From positions 227,453 through 291,452 of the forward strand of contig NZ_BOLV01000001.1 in NCBI RefSeq assembly GCF_016861845.1: 64,000 bases of DNA. The letters run 5' to 3'. The notes beneath the pieces were generated by a model. It made no database searches, was not told where the DNA came from, and was given only the letters and a program-made list of their open reading frames with translations. Shown here one piece after another: positions 17,842-26,828 of the stretch. Position numbers and translations under genes: made by a program. Within the stretch, counting starts at the first letter, position 1; the number at the start of each line of letters is the position of its first letter. Origin of the DNA: Lacticaseibacillus suilingensis. GTDB lineage: Bacteria; Bacillota; Bacilli; Lactobacillales; Lactobacillaceae.

Positions 17842-18534
17842 ATGGCAAAATTAGTGCTTATCCGTCACGGTCAAAGTGAATGGAACCTGTCTAACCAGTT
17901 CACCGGTTGGGTCGATGTTGACCTTTCCGAAAAGGGGACTGAAGAAGCGAAGGAAGCGGGCCGCCGCATCAAGGCTGCTGGGCTTGAATTCGACCAGGCT
18001 TACACCTCTGTTTTGACCCGTGCGATCAAGACTTTGCACTACGCATTGGAAGAATCCGACCAACTCTGGATTCCAGAAACCAAGACTTGGCGCTTGAACG
18101 AACGTCACTATGGCGCTTTGCAGGGCCAAAACAAGGCTGAAGCAGCCAAAAAGTGGGGCGACGAACAGGTTCACATTTGGCGTCGTTCCTACGACGTGTT
18201 GCCACCACTGTTGAGTGCTGACGACGAAGGCTCAGCTGCTCAGGATCGTCGTTACGCTAACCTCGACCCTCGCATTGTTCCAGGTGGTGAAAACTTGAAG
18301 GTCACCTTGGAACGGGTTATTCCTTTCTGGGAAGATCACATTGCGCCAGATCTGCTGGCTGGCAAGAACGTTATCGTGGCTGCCCATGGTAACTCCCTGC
18401 GCGCTTTGACCAAGTACATCGAAAACATTTCCGATGAAGATATCATCAACTTGGAAATGGCTACTGGCGAACCAGTGGTTTACACCTTCAACGACAAGTT
18501 GGAAGTGCAAGACAAGACCAAGCTGAGCAAGTAA
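17842..18534 (+). CDS. gpmA: 2,3-bisphosphoglycerate-dependent phosphoglycerate mutase
   Basis: A 230-residue glycolytic enzyme converting 3- and 2-phosphoglycerate. The catalytic [10 protein letters not shown] is at residues 5-14 (phosphohistidine His9), followed by [27 protein letters not shown] and [11 protein letters not shown] with the second active His. Length and sequence are typical of dPGM. Codon use is more restricted than in neighbouring genes, as expected for a highly expressed glycolytic gene. It has its own extended -10 promoter and a strong terminator at 18542-18568. Confidence 0.97.
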   Translation: MAKLVLIRHGQSEWNLSNQFTGWVDVDLSEKGTEEAKEAGRRIKAAGLEFDQAYTSVLTRAIKTLHYALEESDQLWIPETKTWRLNERHYGALQGQNKAEAAKKWGDEQVHIWRRSYDVLPPLLSADDEGSAAQDRRYANLDPRIVPGGENLKVTLERVIPFWEDHIAPDLLAGKNVIVAAHGNSLRALTKYIENISDEDIINLEMATGEPVVYTFNDKLEVQDKTKLSK

Positions 18535-18541
18535 GCTCACG

Positions 18542-18568
18542 CCCAACTGCGAAGGCAGTTGGGTTTTT
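18542..18568 (+). terminator. Terminator after gpmA
   Basis: CCCAACTGC and GCAGTTGGG with a three-base loop, followed by TTTTT. Confidence 0.9.
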
Positions 18569-18619
18569 GATTCGGCCTGGCCGATGACATGGCATGAAGC
18601 TTCAATTGAGCGACAAAGC

Positions 18620-18653
18620 AAAGAGGGTCCTCGCATTTGCGAGGACCCTCTTT
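18620..18653. terminator. Terminator for the DUF805 gene
   Basis: A nearly perfect 16-bp stem, AAAGAGGGTCCTCGCA with its complement. It lies just past the DUF805 stop on the minus strand and can act in both directions. Confidence 0.85.
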
Positions 18654-18660
18654 CTAATCA

Positions 18661-19275
18661 CTAGCCTTCTGTATAAGGCTTATCGTTATCGTCATGTTTG
18701 GATTCGAACATCGCATCAGGTTGAATGCGGTCGTCTAAACCATGGTCCGAATTATGCGGCAGTGGTTTGGAAGGTAGCAGGCACAGCAGCATCACCGAGA
18801 TATTGAAGCCCCATTCGACATACCCACCGATTTTAGTTTGCGCTGGGTAAATAATCAGCAGCACCCAGAACACTAGCACTTGAATGAGGTATACCCACCA
18901 AGGCAGGCCGGCATCTCGATAGCGGCGAATGACCAACGCCAAGGCCGGCAGCAGGAGGATGAGTAAAATCACGATCAGCAGGAGTCCACCAAGGATAAAG
19001 GCCGGACCGGCGTGACCGAGGGCGGCCAGCATGTCTTTTTGAGTGTAAGAGGCCGCTGTGGCCATCGTCCCCAGCAAGGCCGCGAAAATGGCGAAGAACG
19101 CAATGACGCCGGCTAACACCCCGAATAGTTGAATCCACCAATATTCACTGCGCGATGAACGCCCGCGAAAATGCGCGTAATTCCCGAAAAACGCCTTGAG
19201 CGCGGTGAAGCCGGTGGCCCGGTAATAACGATTATCGGCTGCTTCTTGTTCATCTGCTTGTGATTTTAATGCCAT
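18661..19275 (-). CDS. DUF805 membrane protein
   Basis: A 204-residue membrane protein. The DUF805 marks are YAHFRGRSSRSEYWW near residue 31-45, the central RRYRDAGLPWW and a final LLCLLPS. Three to four membrane helices are visible, then a polar, acidic C-terminal tail. The domain is found in many bacterial inner-membrane proteins of unknown function. The start at 19275 (MALKSQ) leaves AAGGAG nine bases upstream; the TTG three codons earlier would overlap it. It is a single gene with its own terminator. Confidence 0.8.
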   Translation of the reverse strand: MALKSQADEQEAADNRYYRATGFTALKAFFGNYAHFRGRSSRSEYWWIQLFGVLAGVIAFFAIFAALLGTMATAASYTQKDMLAALGHAGPAFILGGLLLIVILLILLLPALALVIRRYRDAGLPWWVYLIQVLVFWVLLIIYPAQTKIGGYVEWGFNISVMLLCLLPSKPLPHNSDHGLDDRIQPDAMFESKHDDNDKPYTEG

Positions 19276-19371
19276 GTTGCCCAACTCCTTGCCCTATTAT
19301 TGCCTTTATTAAACCATATCAGCCAAATAAATGCGAAGAACATTCCTGATTTTCGCGGGTAAAACCTATGC

Positions 19372-19377
19372 TATACT
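19372..19377 (+). promoter_or_regulatory. efp leader promoter, extended -10
   Basis: TATACT preceded by TGC, about 48 bp before the leader start codon. A 6-bp hairpin CGATCA/TGATCG (19389-19407) follows just ahead of the leader ribosome site. Confidence 0.55.
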
Positions 19378-19420
19378 AGGGAACGAGACGATCAATTCAT
19401 CTGATCGATAAGGAGTTTCT

Positions 19421-19477
19421 ATGATTAATTTATTTTTAGTGCGGCGGGCATTACCGCCCCCGTGGCAGCGCATTTGA
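19421..19477 (+). CDS. Putative proline-containing leader peptide upstream of efp
   Basis: An 18-codon frame, MINLFLVRRALPPPWQRI, starts at an ATG with AAGGAG six bases upstream and ends at TGA 34 bp before efp. Codons 12-15 (19454-19465) encode Pro-Pro-Pro-Trp. Runs of proline stall ribosomes and are the substrate of elongation factor P, the product of the next gene, so this may sense EF-P activity. The leader start region (19421-19435) has partial complementarity to the efp ribosome site (19493-19513), which offers a possible control route. The proline codons also lie in a small GGCGG/CCGCC hairpin, so chance cannot be excluded. Confidence 0.55.
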   Translation: MINLFLVRRALPPPWQRI

Positions 19478-19511
19478 TGGCGTCGCATTCGCAAATAAAG
19501 GAGATTAATTC

Positions 19512-20069
19512 ATGGTACAAGCAGTTGATTTACGCGCAGGCATGACTTTTGTTAAGGACGGCAAGCTGATCAAAGTGATCGAAAGCAATCACCATAAGCC
19601 AGGCAAGGGCAACACCTTGATGCAGTTGAAACTTTACGATATTCGCAGCGGGTCCACGGTTCAAACCACTTACCGGCCAAGTGAAAAAATCGAGCTGGCG
19701 GTGATGGAAGACAAACCAGCCCAATACCTGTACACCCAAGATGACATGGCTTACTTCATGGACATGGCCACCTATGAGCAATACGAATTGCCAGTGGCCA
19801 GCATCGAAAGTGAAATGAAATATTTGCTGGAGAACATGGAAGTCAGCATCGAATTTTACGGTAACGAAGTGATTGGTGTGACGTTGCCGACCACGGTCGA
19901 GCTGACCGTGACTGAAACCCAGCCTTCAATCAAAGGCGGTTCGGTGACTAATGGCGGCAAGCCAGCCACCATGGAAACTGGCGTCGTCGTCAACGTGCCT
20001 GACTTCATTCAGGCCGGCGAAAAATTGGTGATCAACACCCAAATGGGCACTTACGTCAAGCGGGCGTAA
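19512..20069 (+). CDS. efp: Elongation factor P
   Basis: A 185-residue translation factor with three beta-barrel domains; it binds between P and E sites and rescues ribosomes stalled on polyproline. The N-terminal domain starts [38 protein letters not shown]; the loop residue that is modified in many bacteria is in HHKPGKGN (Lys at about position 32). The C-terminal domain has the family signature around [30 protein letters not shown] precedes the ATG. It is the only full gene after its promoter and ends at the terminator at 20077. A possible polyproline leader lies upstream. Confidence 0.97.
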   Translation: MVQAVDLRAGMTFVKDGKLIKVIESNHHKPGKGNTLMQLKLYDIRSGSTVQTTYRPSEKIELAVMEDKPAQYLYTQDDMAYFMDMATYEQYELPVASIESEMKYLLENMEVSIEFYGNEVIGVTLPTTVELTVTETQPSIKGGSVTNGGKPATMETGVVVNVPDFIQAGEKLVINTQMGTYVKRA

Positions 20070-20076
20070 TGCACGG

Positions 20077-20110
20077 ACGTCAGGCGAGTCATCGCTTGGC
20101 GTTTTTTATT
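20077..20110 (+). terminator. Terminator after efp
   Basis: Eleven-base arms, ACGTCAGGCGA with TCGCTTGGCGT, all paired with a few G-U pairs, followed by TTTTTATTTT. Confidence 0.8.
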
Positions 20111-20240
20111 TTCACCAAGCGCGGAAAAAGCGGGCGGGTGGTTTATGAGATTCTTTCAAAAAACTCTAATAGAACTATTATGACTTAGCCGTAAATACCC
20201 CGTATACTGAAGACAGAATGCGAAAGTGAGGAGTTCGGGG

Positions 20241-21581
20241 ATGAGACAGCAACGTTATCAACATCGGCAGGCGCGAGGATGGCTTTGGGGCGCTTTGCTG
20301 GCCCTGCTGGTCATCGCCGCCATTGTTGGCTGGCGGTATCAAACCAAAGAAGCGCCGGTCAAACAAGCGCAGGCTGAAACCAAGGCCCACCTCACGCAGG
20401 TGCTGGCCCATGCGCATGGTACCAAAATCAAGGAGAAAATTGCCGGCGGCCAAGCCATTTTTGTGTTGCCTAAAGGCCATCAGGTGCCAGCATCACTGCG
20501 CGCAACCGTCAAAAGCAAGCTGGCAGCGATGCCGAAGCGCGCCAGTGATAAGGCAGTCGTGGCGACGGTAGCTTTGACCGCCGCGCCTTTAGGCCTCACC
20601 ACGATGGATACCAGCTTGGAACAGCTGTACACCCAGGGCACCAAAATGCACCGCACCGTCACTCAAGAGGCGCCGCACACCCTCGATGCTGCCGGCAAGC
20701 GGGCAACAGTGGCGGCTTTGGTGACCACCGATGAAGCACGCCGGGCCATCAACTATGCCGCCAAGCAGGCCTTGGTCAGCGGGAAAAAGCTGTCATCATC
20801 GGCACTGGCCGCCGTGCTGAGCCGACCGCTGTTAAGCAAGTTGACAGCGACGAATTTTGTGCTCAATGAGCATGACCTGATGATTCAAGATGCAGACGGT
20901 AAGCCGGAAGTGACCTTACCGTTGGCCGCAGTCAAGCCATATCTCAAAGACAGTCAGAACCAGCCTGCCGCTGGCAAGGTGATCGCGTTGACCTTTGATG
21001 ATGGGCCAGATCCGCGCACTACGCCGCAAGTCTTGCAGATTTTGCGCCAGCACCAAGCCAAGGCCACCTTTTTCATGGTCGGCACTGGCATTGCCCATGA
21101 TCCGCAGTTGGCCCGGCAAGTCGCCGACGAGGGCAACGAGGTCGGCACTCATACTTATAACCATCCTTATTTGCCTGGCCTGTCGCCGGCAGCGGCGCTC
21201 GATGAAACTTATGGCAAAAACATTGCGACCTACTACGCGGCCTTTGACCGTCTGCCGCCGTTTTTGCGGCCGCCATACGGGGCAATTTCCAAGGCCAATG
21301 CGGCGCAAATCGAGCTGCCAGCCATTCAGTGGAACATCGACTCACAAGACTGGAAGTCGCGCAACCGAGAGATGATTATTGCCCGCATCAAAGCGGCGGC
21401 GCGCTCTGGTAGCATCATTTTGATGCATGACATTCAGCCTGCCACCGTGGCGGCGTTGCCAACGGTGATTAGCGACCTGAAGCAGCAAGGCTATCAGTTC
21501 AAAACGGTAAGCGAGCTGCTTGGGCAGCAGCTGTTGCCAAGCCATCAGTACTTCAGTTTAGGCGATCAACGCCTGATTTGA
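20241..21581 (+). CDS. Membrane-anchored polysaccharide deacetylase (PgdA-like)
   Basis: A 446-residue surface enzyme. A single N-terminal membrane helix (about residues 14-33) is followed by an extracellular region of about 200 residues and a NodB deacetylase domain. The catalytic set is complete: TFDDGP, THTYNHP with two metal-binding histidines, RPPYG, and the closing IILMHD. This fits peptidoglycan N-acetylglucosamine deacetylases that confer lysozyme resistance. The ATG at 20241 is preceded by GTGAGGAG; the GTG fifteen bases earlier overlaps that site. A TATACT box lies just upstream and a bidirectional terminator follows. Confidence 0.87.
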   Translation: MRQQRYQHRQARGWLWGALLALLVIAAIVGWRYQTKEAPVKQAQAETKAHLTQVLAHAHGTKIKEKIAGGQAIFVLPKGHQVPASLRATVKSKLAAMPKRASDKAVVATVALTAAPLGLTTMDTSLEQLYTQGTKMHRTVTQEAPHTLDAAGKRATVAALVTTDEARRAINYAAKQALVSGKKLSSSALAAVLSRPLLSKLTATNFVLNEHDLMIQDADGKPEVTLPLAAVKPYLKDSQNQPAAGKVIALTFDDGPDPRTTPQVLQILRQHQAKATFFMVGTGIAHDPQLARQVADEGNEVGTHTYNHPYLPGLSPAAALDETYGKNIATYYAAFDRLPPFLRPPYGAISKANAAQIELPAIQWNIDSQDWKSRNREMIIARIKAAARSGSIILMHDIQPATVAALPTVISDLKQQGYQFKTVSELLGQQLLPSHQYFSLGDQRLI

Positions 21582-21588
21582 TTACGCA

Positions 21589-21628
21589 CAAATGCGGCCT
21601 GTCGGAGGTTTCCGGCAGGCCGCATTTG
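21589..21628. terminator. Bidirectional terminator
   Basis: CAAATGCGGCCTG and CAGGCCGCATTTG with inner CGG/CCG pairing, between convergent genes. Confidence 0.8.
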
Positions 21629-21632
21629 CTTT

Positions 21633-22406
21633 TCAGGTCGGCATATCAGTTAGGCTGTGCACGCTTTGCGCAAGTTTTTCGAGAATGTATAAGGCCGGGA
21701 GTTGGGTCGTAATTTCGGTTTCCTTTTCGGGATCGCGAAAGTTTTTCTGCACAGTTTCGCGGGTGATTTGATACGGAATGTTCACATTGGCTAGCTGAGC
21801 AATGGTGGAGCGGTCAGCGCTGCAAATCGAGATAATGGTGGCGTGCGCCGCTTTAAGATGTTCCATGTATTCAATGACTTCTTTGGTTTCACCGCTGACC
21901 GAGGTAACGATGAAGACCGTTTGTTTCAAGAAAATACTTGAGAACATTGAAGAGGGGTAATTCGAGGGGTCGGAGATTTTGAGCGCAGGGATGGATAAAT
22001 TCGAGAAGTACAAGGCACCATATCCGCCGATGGCCTCCGAGGTGCCGGCTCCCAGAAAAAGTACCAGGTCTTTGCCCTTGAGCAGTTCAACCGCTGAGGT
22101 GAGCCGGTCCTTGAAGGCCTCATTTTGGGTTGATTTCAAAAAAGCGATGTATTCTTGCACATGCGATTCTTTGGGGGCGTAATGCGAGGTATTGGCCAGG
22201 TACAACTTGAGCCTTACCTTGAATTCACCGTAGCCTTCGCATTCGAACTTATGGCAAAAGCGCAAAATCGAAGCCGTGCTAGAATGTGTCTTCTTGGCCA
22301 GAGTACGAATGGGCAAGTATGGGACCAAGGCCATGTTCTCATTAATATAGTTGAAAATCTGCAAGTCCAAATCGTTGAGCTTGGGTGTATGGGTCAAAAA
22401 TAGCAT
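21633..22406 (-). CDS. RpiR family transcriptional regulator
   Basis: A 257-residue regulator: an N-terminal helix-turn-helix of the RpiR type (IRTLAKKTHSSTASILRFCHKFECEGYGEFK, about residues 37-67) and a C-terminal sugar isomerase (SIS) domain that senses phosphosugars (VLFLGAGTSEAIGGYG, FIVTSVSGETKEV). The start at 22406 follows GGAGG on the reverse strand. It is divergent from the phospho-beta-glucosidase gene and most likely controls it; a 17-bp near-perfect palindrome at 22482-22498 between them is a candidate operator. The ligand is probably a phosphorylated beta-glucoside or its product. Confidence 0.87.
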   Translation of the reverse strand: MLFLTHTPKLNDLDLQIFNYINENMALVPYLPIRTLAKKTHSSTASILRFCHKFECEGYGEFKVRLKLYLANTSHYAPKESHVQEYIAFLKSTQNEAFKDRLTSAVELLKGKDLVLFLGAGTSEAIGGYGALYFSNLSIPALKISDPSNYPSSMFSSIFLKQTVFIVTSVSGETKEVIEYMEHLKAAHATIISICSADRSTIAQLANVNIPYQITRETVQKNFRDPEKETEITTQLPALYILEKLAQSVHSLTDMPT

Positions 22407-22481
22407 TGTTGCCTCCACAATGTAACGCTATGTGTCCATTTGGTGACAAAAAACGACTCACCGTGACAAGTAACGGAACCC

Positions 22482-22498
22482 GGTGAAACGCTTTCACC
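22482..22498. promoter_or_regulatory. Palindromic operator candidate
   Basis: GGTGAAACGCTTTCACC has seven-base inverted arms around CGC. It resembles a cre site but is one base too short in the middle. It lies between RpiR and the GH1 gene. Confidence 0.55.
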
Positions 22499-22510
22499 TC
22501 ATATGAAATT

Positions 22511-22527
22511 ATTATAAGGTTATAGTG
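22511..22527 (+). promoter_or_regulatory. GntR-type operator copy 1, overlapping the GH1 promoter
   Basis: ATTATAAGGTTATAGTG matches the sites at 28186 and 29025 except for one or a few bases. TATAGT at 22521-22526 can be the -10 box, so binding would block transcription. Confidence 0.6.
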
Positions 22528-22551
22528 TTCCAAGGTCAATTGAAGGAGGAC

Positions 22552-23964
22552 ATGGCTGTTTTGACTAAATTACAGTTTCCAAAAGGCTTCTGGTGGGGTG
22601 CTGCAACTAGCGCGACTCAATCAGAAGGGACGGTGCCAGGTGATGGCAAAGGGGAGAATATTTGGGATTACGCTTCGACGCACTATCGCAATCGGTTCTT
22701 TAATGGAGTGACCACCGCGCAAACTTCGCGGTTTTACGTTGACCACGAGGCTGATGTTGAGCGGATGGCTGCCATTGGGATGAATTCACTGCGCACTTCG
22801 ATTTCCTGGTCGCGTTTAATCCCTGATGCCAGCGGTCAGGTCAATCCGGAAGCGGTGCGGTTTTACCGAGCAGTCTTCAGCCAGATGAAGGCAGCTGGCA
22901 TCAGCCCCTTCGTCAACCTCTTCCACTTTGATCTGCCGATGTATTTGCAAAATGAAGGAGGGTGGGAAAATAAAGCCACTATCACCGCCTACGCTCATTA
23001 CGCGGCGGTGTGTTTTGAACAGTTCGGAGACTTGGTGGATCATTGGTTCACCTTTAATGAACCGATGATCCCTGCTGAAGCCGGTTATCTGCATGACAGA
23101 CATTATCCTTTTGTTGTCGACTTCAAGCGGGCCGCCCAAGTCTTGCATAATATCATCGTGGCCCATTGCCAAGGTGTCGCCGCTTTCCGGCAGACGCAAT
23201 TAACGTCTACCATCGGTATCATCATGGATGTCATTCCGGTGTATCCGCGCAGTCAAAATCCGGCTGATCTGAAGGCCGGCGAAATGGCAGATTTGTTTTA
23301 CACGCGGAGCTTGAATGACGCGATTTTGAAGGGTCGTTATCCTGAAGAGTTGGTCGCAGTGTTGCAAAAGTACGACCAGATGCCTGGGGCGGTCACAGCT
23401 GACGAATTGGCGCTGATTGCCGATACGAAGATTGATTTGCTTGGGATTAATTACTACCGGCCGCGGCGCGTGAAAGCCCGTGAATCTGAGCCGAACCGCG
23501 AAGGCGTCTTTTCCCCAGAATGGTTCTTTGATTCCTATGACATGCCGGGACGGCGGATGAACACCTCTCGCGGTATCGAAATCTATCCTGAGGCGCTGTA
23601 TGACATTGCCAAAAAATTGGACCGTGATTACCCTGGAGTGCCATGGTTCGTCTCGGAAAACGGGATTGGCATTCAGGATGAAGAACAGTTCATTAAGGAT
23701 GGCATGGTTCAAGATGACTATCGAATTGAGTTTTTGAAGGAACATCTTTATTACTTACACAAAGCGATTCAAGAAGGCAGCCACTGCCTGGGTTATCACA
23801 TGTGGACCTTTGTGGATTGCTGGTCGTGGATGAATGCATACAAGAACCGTTATGGGTTTTACCGGCTGGATCTAGCCACCGGTGAGAAGACGGTTAAGAA
23901 GTCGGGCCAGTGGTTTAAACAGGTTGTGGCAGCCAATGCAATCGACTACGATGTCGAAGAATAG
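22552..23964 (+). CDS. 6-phospho-beta-glucosidase (GH1)
   Basis: A 470-residue GH1 TIM barrel that hydrolyses phosphorylated beta-glucosides such as cellobiose-6-phosphate after PTS uptake. Acid/base Glu170 is in TFNEP and the nucleophile Glu369 in SENGIG. The C-terminal phosphate-binding region includes the KNRYGFYRLD stretch with the Lys-x-Tyr pattern of phospho-specific members. ATG at 22552 follows AAGGAGG closely; the GTG at 22525 has no ribosome site. Eleven bases separate it from a PTS IIC gene, so the two form a transport-and-cleavage operon, likely under RpiR and the GntR protein at 28274. Confidence 0.9.
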   Translation: MAVLTKLQFPKGFWWGAATSATQSEGTVPGDGKGENIWDYASTHYRNRFFNGVTTAQTSRFYVDHEADVERMAAIGMNSLRTSISWSRLIPDASGQVNPEAVRFYRAVFSQMKAAGISPFVNLFHFDLPMYLQNEGGWENKATITAYAHYAAVCFEQFGDLVDHWFTFNEPMIPAEAGYLHDRHYPFVVDFKRAAQVLHNIIVAHCQGVAAFRQTQLTSTIGIIMDVIPVYPRSQNPADLKAGEMADLFYTRSLNDAILKGRYPEELVAVLQKYDQMPGAVTADELALIADTKIDLLGINYYRPRRVKARESEPNREGVFSPEWFFDSYDMPGRRMNTSRGIEIYPEALYDIAKKLDRDYPGVPWFVSENGIGIQDEEQFIKDGMVQDDYRIEFLKEHLYYLHKAIQEGSHCLGYHMWTFVDCWSWMNAYKNRYGFYRLDLATGEKTVKKSGQWFKQVVAANAIDYDVEE

Positions 23965-23975
23965 GAGGAGTCATT

Positions 23976-25307
23976 GTGTCACATTATTTTGACGCGCTGT
24001 CGGTCCGCTTACTCCCAATTGCGAACAAGATTGGGGATCAGCGCCACCTGCAAGCCATTCGTAACGGGTTAATCTCGATTTTACCGCTGACGATTGTCGG
24101 CTCATTCTTTACAATTTTGCTTAATTTACCCATCAACGGCTACTCGGATTTCATCGCGCCGTACGTGGCCATCCTAGATGTGCCATTCCGTTTCACAGTC
24201 GGTTTGATGGCACTTTATGCTAGTTTCACCATTGGTTCGTATCTGTCCGATTCCTATAAGCTTGATAAAACCACTGGCGGGATCTTATCAATGTTGGGCA
24301 CTTTGCTGATGGTGATGCCGGTCCAGATTGCCAAGGGCGTGACCACTGCCGGCAAAGCCGTGGCGGCCGACCGTTATATTCCATTGACCCCATTAGGGTC
24401 CCAAGGATTGTTTGGCGCGATTCTGGCAGCCTTGATCGCAGTGGAAATCTATCGATTCTGTAAGGTTCACAAGCTTGAAATCAAGATGCCTGATGGCGTA
24501 CCGCCGGTTGTTGGGGAGTCGTTCGCTGCCTTGCTGCCGACCTTGCTGGTAGTCCTCATCTTCTGGATTCCACGGCATTTCCTGGGCATCAACATTAACG
24601 AACTCTTGTCGATTTTGATTTCACCTTTAAAGGGTTTCCTGACCGGAAATAACCTGCTTGGCGGGATTGTCACTCAGTTCTTTATCTGCTTGTTCTGGAC
24701 CATGGGGATTCATGGCCACGCGGTGATGGGCCCAATTATTCGTCCGTTCTGGGATCAAGCGATTATCGAAAACGCTGAATTGTTCCAAAATGGGATGAGT
24801 GCGTTCAAGCTGCCTAACATCTTCACGGAACAGTTCTTCCAGTGGTACGCCCAAATGGGTGGGACCGGTGCAACGCTCGCATTAGTGGTTCTGTTCTTGT
24901 TCTCGAAGTCCAAGTATCTGAAACAGCTTGGTCGGCTTTCCATTTTGCCAGGGATTTTTAACATCAACGAACCAGTGATTTTTGGGGCACCAATCGTCAT
25001 GAACCCATTATTGGCTATTCCATTTATCATCGTGCCAATCGTGAATACCATCATCATTTATGTGGTTACAATTTTAGGCTTTATGCCTCGCATGATGGTG
25101 AAACCGCCATTTTCCATTCCGGCACCACTGGGGGCTTTGATTACTACCAACTGGAATTGGTTTGCCTGCCTGATGGTGTTTGTCTGCTTCTTCGTTTCCC
25201 TCGTCATCTACTATCCATTCTTTAAGGCCTTTGAAAAGACACAAATCGCTCAAGAAAAAGGGGAGTCAGTATCAGACCTGATTAAATCAGAGCAATCTGC
25301 CTCATAG
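23976..25307 (+). CDS. PTS cellobiose-family IIC permease
   Basis: A 443-residue membrane protein of the lactose/cellobiose PTS superfamily. It has about ten hydrophobic segments and the conserved NEPVIFGAPIVMNP loop near residue 330, which belongs to the sugar site. No IIA or IIB domain is present in it or next to it, so it must share these subunits with another system. The GTG start follows AGGAGG. It is the second gene after the 6-phospho-beta-glucosidase, which makes a beta-glucoside the likely substrate. A terminator follows at 25328. Confidence 0.88.
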   Translation: MSHYFDALSVRLLPIANKIGDQRHLQAIRNGLISILPLTIVGSFFTILLNLPINGYSDFIAPYVAILDVPFRFTVGLMALYASFTIGSYLSDSYKLDKTTGGILSMLGTLLMVMPVQIAKGVTTAGKAVAADRYIPLTPLGSQGLFGAILAALIAVEIYRFCKVHKLEIKMPDGVPPVVGESFAALLPTLLVVLIFWIPRHFLGININELLSILISPLKGFLTGNNLLGGIVTQFFICLFWTMGIHGHAVMGPIIRPFWDQAIIENAELFQNGMSAFKLPNIFTEQFFQWYAQMGGTGATLALVVLFLFSKSKYLKQLGRLSILPGIFNINEPVIFGAPIVMNPLLAIPFIIVPIVNTIIIYVVTILGFMPRMMVKPPFSIPAPLGALITTNWNWFACLMVFVCFFVSLVIYYPFFKAFEKTQIAQEKGESVSDLIKSEQSAS

Positions 25308-25327
25308 CCTGACTTAGCACATGCCTG

Positions 25328-25356
25328 AGAAGATGCCTGCGGGTGTCTTCTTTTTT
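25328..25356 (+). terminator. Terminator after PTS IIC
   Basis: AGAAGA and TCTTCT with inner CC/GG pairs, followed by TTTTTT. Confidence 0.7.
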
Positions 25357-25608
25357 ACGCCACGAGCATGGCTAGGACACACCGAGACGATGAAAGCGCC
25401 GCAAACCGGAGTGGTTTACCAGCATACCAAGGCTGGATACTGATGCGTGAGTGCATGTCGGCGAGGTAAAGCACATCGGCCGGTCTTCGAAGGAAGCCGC
25501 GGAGCGCCAGCCAGTGGCTCCTGGGAGTCAAGCAGCATCAAAGCATCGTGAAATGCTAGAGGACAAAAAGACCTGCACCGCAAGCGGCACAGGTCTGATC
25601 AATCTAAG
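25357..25608. other. Gene-free GC-rich stretch
   Basis: No gene seen. It holds several short inverted repeats, for example AAACC/GGTTT around 25405-25420, and no clear promoter. It resembles the other hairpin-rich intergenic regions in texture, but I cannot align it with R1. Confidence 0.4.
25565..25596 (-). terminator. Terminator for the Eis-like gene
   Basis: On the minus strand AGACCTG and CAGGTCT with inner CCG/CGG pairs are followed by TTTTTG. Confidence 0.75.
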
Positions 25609-26802
25609 TTAGAAGTAATCCCACAGCATAGGCACCAAATTGGGTTGGACGAGCCGGTTCAGTGCGGCAGCCTGGTCAGTGTTTAAGTTCAGTTGCATCA
25701 AGTCTTCTGCTCGCCGGTAACCCAGCAAGATCTGCGTCAACTCGCGGATGTCGATGGTAAGTTCTGCAGCGTCATCAGTGGGCTGGCAGGCGATAGTGCC
25801 GTTTTGCCCAGTGAGTTGCCAGGTGCGGTTATTGGCCGGCAGGAAGTCATCCGTGACCGTCAAAGTTAGCTTGAAGTCCCGATCGGTTGGTACATGGTAG
25901 TACTTGAAGAACATTGGTAAATCGACAATGCGCGCCATCATGTAAGCTTCGCTGGTGGCCGTCATGGATTTCTTCACATGAGGATCCGAGAAAGCATCGA
26001 TGCGTGGCCGTGGGTCGCCAGAAATGTAGTCGAACGCGGCATAGGTGCCTTTGTGGCGCGCGATGAAATTGAGCAACTGCCAGTACGCGGTTTTGCTGGT
26101 CCAGAAGAATTCTTGGATGCTGAGTTGCTGGTTGCCATCGCGACTGTAGATGACATAGCCCTCCAGCTTGCCTGCCACCAGACAGGTCGCCACTTCCCAA
26201 GTGGCGTGTTTCAAGGTCAGATAGTCTTGCCACCAGGCGCTGCGGATCGTGCCACCACCTTGGTTAAAGGGATGGGCCTCGTGGAAGGCGGCGATGCTCG
26301 GGCCAGCTTGGGCAAAAGATTCCCGTTTGATGCTGACTTCATCGGTTTTGGCAAAGTCAGGCAGGGCCAGCTTGCCGACATCACGAGTTTGAACGTGGTA
26401 GTGGACGCGATCAAAGACCTGCTCGAACCCAAACCGGCGGTAAAAAGGAAATGAAAACGGGGCGAGGTAAGCTAGCGGAACCTGATCAGCTTGACAGTCC
26501 TCGAAGAACCGGTGCATCAGTTTCGTGATATTACCATGACCTGAATCTTCGGGATAACTGGAAACATAGCTGATGCCGCGCATCGGGATGCGGTTTTGAT
26601 GAAATTGCGTCTCAAAGGGAATGGCGAGAAAGCCGGAACTCAATTCGCCATCCTCGATGGCCCCATAAGCGAGGCTATGACGGTAAAGCTGACCGAAAAA
26701 GGCCTGCCGCTGCGGCGTATCTTGGCGGTTAAATGCATATAGCGTCAGCTGGTAAAAACGAGCTTCATCTTTGACCGGGTCCAGTTTAACGTCAACACCC
26801 AA
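25609..26802 (-). CDS. Eis-like GNAT N-acetyltransferase
   Basis: A 397-residue cytoplasmic protein with the Eis plan: an N-terminal GNAT domain (YVSSYPEDSGHGNITKLMHRFF with the acetyl-CoA loop, and FPFYRRFGFE), a second GNAT-like domain, and a C-terminal SCP2-like domain ending in a free carboxyl that serves in catalysis in the family (here WDYF). Eis proteins acetylate amines, including aminoglycosides in mycobacteria; the natural substrate here is unknown. The only in-frame start near the ribosome site AAAGGA is TTG at 26802. It lies 26 bp after the PTS IIC gene on the same strand, so the two are probably cotranscribed. Confidence 0.8.
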   Translation of the reverse strand: MGVDVKLDPVKDEARFYQLTLYAFNRQDTPQRQAFFGQLYRHSLAYGAIEDGELSSGFLAIPFETQFHQNRIPMRGISYVSSYPEDSGHGNITKLMHRFFEDCQADQVPLAYLAPFSFPFYRRFGFEQVFDRVHYHVQTRDVGKLALPDFAKTDEVSIKRESFAQAGPSIAAFHEAHPFNQGGGTIRSAWWQDYLTLKHATWEVATCLVAGKLEGYVIYSRDGNQQLSIQEFFWTSKTAYWQLLNFIARHKGTYAAFDYISGDPRPRIDAFSDPHVKKSMTATSEAYMMARIVDLPMFFKYYHVPTDRDFKLTLTVTDDFLPANNRTWQLTGQNGTIACQPTDDAAELTIDIRELTQILLGYRRAEDLMQLNLNTDQAAALNRLVQPNLVPMLWDYF

Positions 26803-26828
26803 AAAATCAGATCCTTTCTATTTGCCGG

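Noticed and set aside
22482..22498. Canonical cre site upstream of the first GH1 gene
   Set aside because: The central spacing is one base short of the consensus, so it was recorded as an operator candidate instead.
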